From NCBI GenBank assembly GCA_002339805.1, contig DDKW01000051.1:1-30255 (forward strand): a stretch of 30,255 bases of DNA, in the 5' to 3' direction. Both the position numbers and the translations under genes were made by a program. Under the pieces are notes generated by a model. It was not told the origin of the DNA. It was given only the letters and a program-made list of their open reading frames with translations, and did not search any database. Of this stretch, positions 24,534 through 30,255 are shown piece after piece (position 1 is the first letter of the stretch; every line of letters begins with the position of its first letter). The DNA is from Dehalococcoidia bacterium UBA2588. GTDB taxonomy: Bacteria > Chloroflexota > Dehalococcoidia > Lucifugimonadales > UBA3495.

Positions 24534-25742
24534 ATGAATGCTGATTTAGCATGGATATTAACTTGTTCTGCTCTAGTTCTATTGATGACACCCGGACTAG
24601 GGTTTTTCTATGGCGGTATGGTGAGCCGCAAGAATGCGGTTACGACTATAATGCATAGTTTCGTAGCCATGGGCTTGTGCACTATAGTCTGGGTTTTATG
24701 GGGCTACAGCATAGCATTTGGAACTTCTATAGCGGGTTTTGTGGGAGGCTTGGATCACTTGGCGTTGTCTGGCGTAGATAGCGCAGAAGATAAATTATTC
24801 ATGATTTTCCAATGCATGTTCGCAATTATTACACCTGCATTGATTACAGGTGCGTTTGCAGAGAGAATGAAATTTTCTTCGTATGCTTTATTCGTGGTCC
24901 TATGGTTAACCATAGTCTATGCTCCGGTAGCACATTGGGTTTGGGCATCAGGCGGATGGTTGTTTGAAATGGGAGCTTTGGACTTTGCTGGCGGCACAGT
25001 TGTGCACATCAATTCTGGAATTGGAGCATTAGCTGCAGCCTTGATCATTGGTCCAAGATTAGGCTTTAAGAATTCTAAAGGTGTTAAACATGATCAGTCA
25101 GAGCACCATCTACCGATGATTATTCTAGGTGCCGGACTTCTCTGGTTTGGATGGTTTGGATTTAATGCAGGAAGCGCATTGGCAGCTGATGAATTTGCGG
25201 TGAATGCATTCGTAGTCACTAATATTGCTGCAGCTGCAGGAATGATCATGTGGCTTGTAATGTCTGTGATTATGGGTAAGAAGCCAGGAGCGGTTGGAGC
25301 TGCTTCAGGGGCTGTTGCTGGATTAGTTGCAATAACTCCCGCTTGTGGAGTAGTAGGACCTATCGCTGCTATATTCATTGGGATAGGAGCTGGCGTAGTT
25401 TGTTACCTCAGTATTGAATTGCTTCTAAGATTAGGAGTAGATGATGCCTTAGCAGTTTGGGGAGTACATGGTATGGGTGGTACCTGGGGCGCTTTAGCTA
25501 CAGGTTTGTTTGCTGGTGTAGGTTTTGCTGCAGCAGGTATGCCCGAAGTATTTAGTCCTGATTATTGGAACCAACTGACTATTCAAGTGATTGGAATAGT
25601 AGTTACTTGGGGCTGGTCATTTGTATTAACATCTGCCATTCTTTTGGGAATCAAATATACTATTGGTCTAAGAGTTACTGAATCTGAAGAAGAAGAAGGA
25701 CTAGACCATAACCAGCATGGCGAAGTTGCCTATAACAGGTAG
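24534..25742 (+). CDS. amt: Ammonium transporter
   Basis: A 402-residue, about eleven-helix Amt/Mep/Rh channel that imports ammonium. Signatures are TPGLGFFYGGMVSRKN near residue 19, the pore twin histidines His159 (VVHINSGIGA) and His312 (VHGMGGTWGA), GWFGFNAGSA and the acidic C-terminal tail SEEEEG. AAGGAGG (24521-24527) precedes ATG by six bases. Most bacterial amt genes sit beside glnK (PII); none is here. glnA and a second GS-like gene follow on the same strand, and the upstream region has the 11-bp-phased array shared with glnA. Confidence 0.95.
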   Translation: MNADLAWILTCSALVLLMTPGLGFFYGGMVSRKNAVTTIMHSFVAMGLCTIVWVLWGYSIAFGTSIAGFVGGLDHLALSGVDSAEDKLFMIFQCMFAIITPALITGAFAERMKFSSYALFVVLWLTIVYAPVAHWVWASGGWLFEMGALDFAGGTVVHINSGIGALAAALIIGPRLGFKNSKGVKHDQSEHHLPMIILGAGLLWFGWFGFNAGSALAADEFAVNAFVVTNIAAAAGMIMWLVMSVIMGKKPGAVGAASGAVAGLVAITPACGVVGPIAAIFIGIGAGVVCYLSIELLLRLGVDDALAVWGVHGMGGTWGALATGLFAGVGFAAAGMPEVFSPDYWNQLTIQVIGIVVTWGWSFVLTSAILLGIKYTIGLRVTESEEEEGLDHNQHGEVAYNR

Positions 25743-25796
25743 TAATTTGTGATCTTTGATTACATATTTTAGTGGCTCTAATTATAAAGAAAGTTT

Positions 25797-25823
25797 GTAA
25801 CATAAATGTAATGAATTTGTGTT
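25797..25823 (+). promoter_or_regulatory. Three 11-bp-phased half-sites upstream of glnA (GlnR-like operator)
   Basis: GTAAC (25797), GTAAT (25808) and GTGTT (25819) are spaced exactly 11 bp, like the array before amt. The array ends 11 bp before TATGAT (25835-25840). Confidence 0.6.
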
Positions 25824-25834
25824 AGCATCCTTTC

Positions 25835-25840
25835 TATGAT
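25835..25840 (+). promoter_or_regulatory. -10 box of glnA
   Basis: TATGAT, 5 of 6 to consensus, 11 bp after the half-site array and without a -35. Transcription would start near 25847. Confidence 0.5.
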
Positions 25841-25876
25841 TAGAGCCACTATTTATAGTTAAAAGGAGGATTTCTT

Positions 25877-27310
25877 ATGGCTAATGAAGCTTCCAAAGTA
25901 TTGAAGCTAATGAAAGATAACAATTGTGACATGTTAGATATCAAATTTACGGATTTGCCAGGTACATGGCAGCATGTATCTGCTCCAATAAGTGAAGTTG
26001 TAGATTCACTGTTTGTAGATGGTACAGGATTTGACGGTTCTAGCATTCGAGGATTCCAAACGATAGATGAATCCGATATGTTGCTAGTACCCGATGCATC
26101 TACTGCTAAGGTTGATCCATTTTTTAAAGGTCAGGTCACTATAATAGCGGATATACGAGATCCATTGACTGGAGAAGATTACACTAGAGACCCAAGGAAT
26201 ATAGCTAAGAAAGCTGAAGCTTATCTTAAGACTACAGGAGTAGGGGACGGTTCATTCTGGGGGCCTGAAGTAGAATTTTTCGTATTTGATTCTGTCCAAT
26301 TTGGCTATGGGCCGAATCATGGATTTCATCACATTGATTCCGATGAAGGCATCTGGAACTCTGGTGCTGATACTATGCTTGATGGTATGACTTTAAATAA
26401 AGGGGCGAGACCACCTCATAAAGGTGGATATTTCCCAGCACCTCCCGCAGATACTCAGCAAGAAATGCGGAGTCAGATGGTCAGGACTTTGATAGACGCT
26501 TTTGGAATTGCAGTTGAAAAACAACATCATGAGGTTGCTACAGCAGGCCAAGGTGAGATAGATATTGTATTCGATGAGTTATTGAAAACAGCAGATAATG
26601 TAATGGCTTATAAATATGTGATCAAGAATGTTGCGAATCAATTTGGTAAAGTTGCAACTTTTATGCCGAAGCCTATTTTCGAGGATAATGGTACCGGAAT
26701 GCACACTCATCAGTCTATCTGGAGAGATGGAGTGCCTTTGTTTGCGGGTGATGAATATGCAGGATTATCCAAATTAGCAATTAATTATATCGGTGGTTTA
26801 ATAAAGCACGGAAAAGCGCTGATGGCTCTTGCTGCTCCAACCACCAACTCATACAAGAGATTGACTCCTGGTTTTGAGGCTCCAACAATTCTCGCACTAT
26901 CAGCAAGAAACAGATCCGCTGCATGTAGAATTCCCATGTATTCTCAAAGTCCTAAGGCTAAAAGAGTGGAGTTCAGATCAGCAGATCCAACCTGCAATCC
27001 ATATTTAACATTCGCAGCTATGCTAATGGCAGGTCTGGACGGGATTGAAAACGGTTATGAACCTGGAGAACCACTGGAACATGATTTGTTTGATTTGCCG
27101 GCGGATGAATTGGCTAAATTACCTCAGGTTCCCAGTAGCTTGGAAGAAGCGTTAAATGCATTGGAAGAAGATCATGACTTCCTGCTTAAAGGTGGTGTGT
27201 TCACCGAAGATGTAATTTCAGCGTGGATAAACTTCAGAAGGGAAAATGATGTAGACCCCGTTCGATTACGACCTCACCCATACGAATTCTTTTTGTCGTT
27301 TGATGCATAG
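25877..27310 (+). CDS. glnA: Glutamine synthetase type I with Phe at the adenylylation position
   Basis: A 477-residue GSI of the beta-like length, forming glutamine from glutamate, ammonia and ATP. It has FVDGTGFDGSSIRGF, the metal-binding EVEFF (Glu131, Glu133), HHEVATAGQGEID, GTGMHTHQS and NRSAACRIP. Near the C-terminus, where GSI-beta enzymes carry the adenylylated Tyr in a NLYDLP motif, the sequence reads DLFDLP with Phe405, so it cannot be adenylylated there. AAGGAGG (25863-25869) precedes ATG. It lies between amt and a second GS-like gene and has its own phased operator. It is followed by a strong hairpin (27339-27383). Confidence 0.95.
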   Translation: MANEASKVLKLMKDNNCDMLDIKFTDLPGTWQHVSAPISEVVDSLFVDGTGFDGSSIRGFQTIDESDMLLVPDASTAKVDPFFKGQVTIIADIRDPLTGEDYTRDPRNIAKKAEAYLKTTGVGDGSFWGPEVEFFVFDSVQFGYGPNHGFHHIDSDEGIWNSGADTMLDGMTLNKGARPPHKGGYFPAPPADTQQEMRSQMVRTLIDAFGIAVEKQHHEVATAGQGEIDIVFDELLKTADNVMAYKYVIKNVANQFGKVATFMPKPIFEDNGTGMHTHQSIWRDGVPLFAGDEYAGLSKLAINYIGGLIKHGKALMALAAPTTNSYKRLTPGFEAPTILALSARNRSAACRIPMYSQSPKAKRVEFRSADPTCNPYLTFAAMLMAGLDGIENGYEPGEPLEHDLFDLPADELAKLPQVPSSLEEALNALEEDHDFLLKGGVFTEDVISAWINFRRENDVDPVRLRPHPYEFFLSFDA

Positions 27311-27338
27311 TAATCTTATAAGGTGAATTGTATAACTT

Positions 27339-27383
27339 AATTAGGGCTTGATGATAGTAATATGCTATGATCAAGCCCTAATT
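27339..27383 (+). terminator. Strong hairpin between glnA and the second GS gene
   Basis: Perfect 14-bp arms (27339-27352 and 27370-27383), with four more pairs inside after one mismatch, close a short loop. Only TTTG follows, so termination may be weak. It ends three bases before the GGAG ribosome site of the next gene, so it could also act as an attenuator. Confidence 0.6.
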
Positions 27384-27397
27384 TGTGGAGACGAGTA

Positions 27398-28723
27398 ATG
27401 AGTATAGATCATTCTCAAAATGAAATAGAATTTGTTTTGCGTAATGCTAGGGAAAGCGACGTAAAATTTATACGTTTATGGTTTACAGATATTTTGGGAA
27501 ATCTGAAAGGATTTGCGATAACCATCGAAGACTTGGAAGATGCTTTACTGCATGGAGTGGGTTTTGATGGTGCTGCTATCGAAGGGTTTGCTAGGGATAA
27601 CGAAAGTGATGTAAGGGCATTTCCTGACCCTTCCACTTTCGCAATACTCCCATGGAGACCTAAAGATAACGCTACTGCTAGAATGTTTTGCGACATACAT
27701 ACCCCTCAAGGAGAACCTTTTCCAGGGGATCCACGCACTATACTTAAACATAACCTGGAACAGCTGGCTAAGTCCGGTTTCACATATTATGTTGGAACAG
27801 AATTAGAATTCTTTTACTTTGAGAATGATGTTAGTCCTATTTTAGTAGATAAGGACGGATATTTTGATCAGAATTCTGGCCAGGTGTCAGGTGACTTAAG
27901 ACGAGATACTGTATTAAATCTGGCTCAAATGGGCATACCTGTAAAATATTCTCATCACGAGGTCGCTCCGAGTCAAAATGAGATCGATTTACAATATACT
28001 GATGCATTGTCTATGGCTGATAATGTTGTTACGGCCAAACTGGTTATCAAGGAACTTGCTCTAGCTAAAGGGGTTTACGCGACATTTATGCCTAAACCAA
28101 TCTCGGGCATTAATGGTTCAGGGATGCATACTTACCAATCTTTATTTAAAGGTGAAAATAACGCATTTTATTCTGATAACGATCCCTTTCATTTGTCTCA
28201 GGATGCAAAATATTTTGTTGCAGGTTTGCTCACACACGCTCCTGAAATTACTCTCGTAACCAATCAGTGGATAAATTCATACAAAAGATTGGCGTCTGGC
28301 CATGAAGCACCTAAGTATTTGTCGTGGGCGCATTTAAATAAGTCTGATTTGATAAGGATACCTGCCTTTAAGACTGGAGGCCAAAATGCGGTTAGAATAG
28401 AATATCGAGCTCCCGATCCTGCTTGTAATCCATACTTAGCATTTAGTGTTATGCTTGCCGCTGGGCTTAAAGGGATAGAAGGGAAGTATGATTTAGTTGA
28501 GCCTGGAAAACCAGAGATATCAAACATGGTTGTTCACAATGTATCAAAATTGCCTTCTAGTCTAGAACAAGCAATCTTATTGGCGGAAAATAGTGAATTG
28601 CTTAAAACGACTCTGGGAGAGAACATATTTGATAGGTTCATATTGAACAAGAAAATTGAGCTAGACTTATATCAGAAAGAAGTTACAGATTTCGAAATAA
28701 ATAGATATTTATCTATGTTGTGA
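27398..28723 (+). CDS. Glutamine-synthetase-family protein (GSI-alpha/GlnA-like paralogue)
   Basis: A 441-residue GSI-fold protein. Metal site TELEFF (134-139), HHEVAPSQNEIDL (186-198) and GSGMHTYQSL (240-249) are recognisable. It differs from glnA: it lacks the C-terminal adenylylation segment; Tyr246 stands where GSI often has His, and NRS becomes NKS (Lys315 for the arginine matching Salmonella Arg339). It may be a true second GS or a gamma-glutamyl ligase for another amine. I take ATG 27398, with GGAG seven bases upstream, rather than TTG 27383, which lies in the hairpin arm. The end overlaps the metalloprotease gene by 15 bp. Confidence 0.85.
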   Translation: MSIDHSQNEIEFVLRNARESDVKFIRLWFTDILGNLKGFAITIEDLEDALLHGVGFDGAAIEGFARDNESDVRAFPDPSTFAILPWRPKDNATARMFCDIHTPQGEPFPGDPRTILKHNLEQLAKSGFTYYVGTELEFFYFENDVSPILVDKDGYFDQNSGQVSGDLRRDTVLNLAQMGIPVKYSHHEVAPSQNEIDLQYTDALSMADNVVTAKLVIKELALAKGVYATFMPKPISGINGSGMHTYQSLFKGENNAFYSDNDPFHLSQDAKYFVAGLLTHAPEITLVTNQWINSYKRLASGHEAPKYLSWAHLNKSDLIRIPAFKTGGQNAVRIEYRAPDPACNPYLAFSVMLAAGLKGIEGKYDLVEPGKPEISNMVVHNVSKLPSSLEQAILLAENSELLKTTLGENIFDRFILNKKIELDLYQKEVTDFEINRYLSML

Positions 28724-30255
28724 TCGTTTCACTTTTACCGAGTAGGGCGCTTTCTCGGAACTTATTTTGTTCATAGCTGAAACACTGACCACATACCAAC
28801 TACCGTATTCTGGAATCGGAAGTGATAAGACTCCGTTGTTGTTATCATCAAGTTTGAATGGAATGATTTTGTGCTCATTACCCATTAGTATTACGTTAAC
28901 AATAAAATCTTGCTTAACACGATTGTTTATAACGGTAAATCCATTATTATCCCATTGAATTGTATCCTCTTTATTTATGTCTTTTATTACAGCATCTGAT
29001 ATGCAAATCCCAGGACCAGTTGTGCTGGCGTCGGTCACGTAAGATAGTCTTACAAGGATAGTTTTTGATTTGTATTGGTCTAAGCTTACATTTAAATCAG
29101 ACCAGCCTTGTATGCCTGTGTACCCTTGGTTTAAATGAGACATACTGTATGGAGAAGGCGTCATTTCAGGAGAAGATAGAGCTGTCCACGTATCGCCGTT
29201 ATCTTCTGAGACTAGAACATGCAAATAATCCCAGCTATCCTCAATATTAAAAGCTGAGTGGAAGTTAAGCTTGGGTGATTGTGTTCCTGAGAGATCTACT
29301 CTCGTGGTTAGTGTGCTATTAATAGAGTCGCCTCTATTGCCCCAAAGACATGTGTTCTGAAGACTGTTAATAGGGCTAAACCAAGTGTTTATTTTAGGAG
29401 CACCGTCGAATTCTATAGACATATTGCCCTCTTCTTTTGGAAGCGCAATATCTACATAATGGGAACTGTATTGATTTATGTTCCTTTCTATAACTTCATC
29501 AAATCCTATACTATTTTGTTTCGCGAAATCGAATGTGTTACCTTCTAAATTTGAATAGCTATGCGTTTCGTCATACCCATTAAGTAAATTATGAATAGAC
29601 CATTCACTAAATAGCTCCTCAAAAGATTTATCAAGTCCTTCTTCAGAAAAGTAATCGTTTATTGCTTGGATGCCGTCTGATGATTCTGCTACAAGGCCTG
29701 ATAATAATGAATCACTATTTAAGTATTGGTCAGTCAGGTAGGTAAAGAATAGGCGAGCTGAGAAGTAATGTTGTGATTGGTTACTTAGAGACCAATGAAT
29801 TAAAGATATTTCTGGGTTGAAAGAATTTATATTAAAAGGATTATATCCTAATGAATTTACGGAGTATTCCGAAAGGCCTTCGTTGAACCATGTTTCTTCT
29901 GTTCGATCTTTATTCCAATGCATAGCATGTTGCAATTCATGCGTTAATACACTCAAATATTTGTCGCTGCCGACCGCTAAATCAGAATGAATATATATGG
30001 CAGTTATTTCGTTACTTGTGGGATAGATTTGTTTTGGGTATATATCAGTGTTCTTAAAATATCCTCCTATACCTCTCCCAAGAGGAGCATGGATTATTCG
30101 TAATTTATCATTAGGTCGGATTTTAGAAATCCATGGTTCGCCAAAAACGGATACAAGTGTTGGGTATATTTCATATTCAAAAATATTGGCTGCTTCTTGT
30201 ATCTGGCTGGTAGAAGCATTTTCATTATGGAAATACCAAGCTGCATTTGAGGTTG
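28709..30255 (-). CDS. Secreted HExxH metalloprotease with jelly-roll domain, 5' end cut by window edge
   Basis: The frame runs without stop from the window edge to 28709, 514 codons before the stop, so the N-terminus and any signal peptide are missing. The zinc site is LTHELQHAMHW (HELQH at 29927-29941) with the third ligand probably Glu in WFNEGLSEY about 20 residues on. After the catalytic part come a Trp- and Asp-rich beta domain (YLHVLVSEDNGDTW, then GWSDLNVSLDQYKSKTILVRLSY and GICISDAVIKD) like the M6/immune-inhibitor-A MAM-type domain, and a short Fn3-like end. It probably cleaves extracellular protein. A TTG at 29956 is not a credible start, as it falls just before the zinc motif. Confidence 0.85.
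   Translation of the reverse strand, partial: TSNAAWYFHNENASTSQIQEAANIFEYEIYPTLVSVFGEPWISKIRPNDKLRIIHAPLGRGIGGYFKNTDIYPKQIYPTSNEITAIYIHSDLAVGSDKYLSVLTHELQHAMHWNKDRTEETWFNEGLSEYSVNSLGYNPFNINSFNPEISLIHWSLSNQSQHYFSARLFFTYLTDQYLNSDSLLSGLVAESSDGIQAINDYFSEEGLDKSFEELFSEWSIHNLLNGYDETHSYSNLEGNTFDFAKQNSIGFDEVIERNINQYSSHYVDIALPKEEGNMSIEFDGAPKINTWFSPINSLQNTCLWGNRGDSINSTLTTRVDLSGTQSPKLNFHSAFNIEDSWDYLHVLVSEDNGDTWTALSSPEMTPSPYSMSHLNQGYTGIQGWSDLNVSLDQYKSKTILVRLSYVTDASTTGPGICISDAVIKDINKEDTIQWDNNGFTVINNRVKQDFIVNVILMGNEHKIIPFKLDDNNNGVLSLPIPEYGSWYVVSVSAMNKISSEKAPYSVKVKRSQHR

Larger units (their letters stand above)
25770..25851. repeat. 13-bp inverted repeat flanking the glnA operator
   Basis: TAGTGGCTCTAAT (25770-25782) and ATTAGAGCCACTA (25839-25851) are perfect inverted copies 56 bp apart. 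The phased half-sites and the -10 box lie between or at the edge. The right arm would cover the transcription start. A read-through amt mRNA could fold across it. Role unknown. Confidence 0.7.

Noticed and set aside
24400..24591. 63-residue minus-strand frame across the amt start
   Set aside because: Overlaps the amt operator and start, has no ribosome site and looks like AT-rich noise.

Overview
The window is an AT-rich, gene-dense bacterial chromosome segment. It carries 28 protein genes, two of them cut by the window edges. I see no rRNA, tRNA, CRISPR array, transposase or insertion sequence. The style is that of a streamlined free-living bacterium: genes abut or overlap by a few bases, and convergent genes often share overlapping stop codons. 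The gene content (3-oxoacid CoA-transferase pair, crotonase, SDR and MDR dehydrogenases, late B12 operon, M6-like protease, HtrA-like lipoprotein) fits a marine Chloroflexota of the SAR202/Dehalococcoidia type. That placement is inference from family resemblance only.

Left part (1-7266). A minus-strand pair, rph and a truncated HtrA-type lipoprotein protease, diverges from a plus-strand branched-chain aminotransferase, an SDR protein lacking the usual catalytic Ser and Tyr, and a DUF805 membrane protein with a zinc ribbon. These converge on a 3-oxoacid CoA-transferase operon (scoA-scoB, minus). An unrecognised 205-residue gene follows on the plus strand.

Centre (6199-17448). A 12-gene minus-strand operon of about 10.9 kb encodes the late steps of adenosylcobalamin synthesis: a [2Fe-2S] ferredoxin-like protein, cbiA/cobB, cobO, cobT, cobS, cbiB, cobD, cobC, cobQ, cobU, an L-threonine kinase (pduX) and a D-malate/tartrate-type dehydrogenase. 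A cobalamin riboswitch with its own promoter precedes it, so the operon should be shut down by B12. The set covers corrin a,c-diamidation, adenosylation, the remaining amidations, aminopropanol-phosphate supply and nucleotide-loop assembly. Corrin-ring genes are absent from this window.

Right-centre (17449-24333). A VOC-fold protein is divergent from the cob operon. A minus-strand operon follows: crotonase, tlyA, the cinA C-terminal domain, a metallo-beta-lactamase-fold hydrolase, a small membrane protein and an EamA transporter. Divergent to it are an MDR dehydrogenase and a protein with a detached P4/D5-primase C-terminal winged helix. queF converges on these.

Right end (24334-30255). This is a nitrogen-assimilation block: amt, glnA and a second, divergent glutamine-synthetase-like gene. 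amt and glnA each carry direct GTAAT-type half-sites spaced exactly 11 bp apart, ending 10-11 bp before a -10 box. This resembles the GlnR box of Actinobacteria and suggests shared activation. The GlnA has Phe at the usual adenylylation tyrosine, and no glnK lies beside amt. The window ends in a truncated secreted HExxH metalloprotease.

Most noteworthy: the paired 11-bp-phased operators, the ferredoxin and decarboxylating dehydrogenase inside a riboswitch-controlled B12 operon, the stand-alone primase winged helix, and several enzymes missing signature catalytic residues (SDR, crotonase, CinA, GlnA2).
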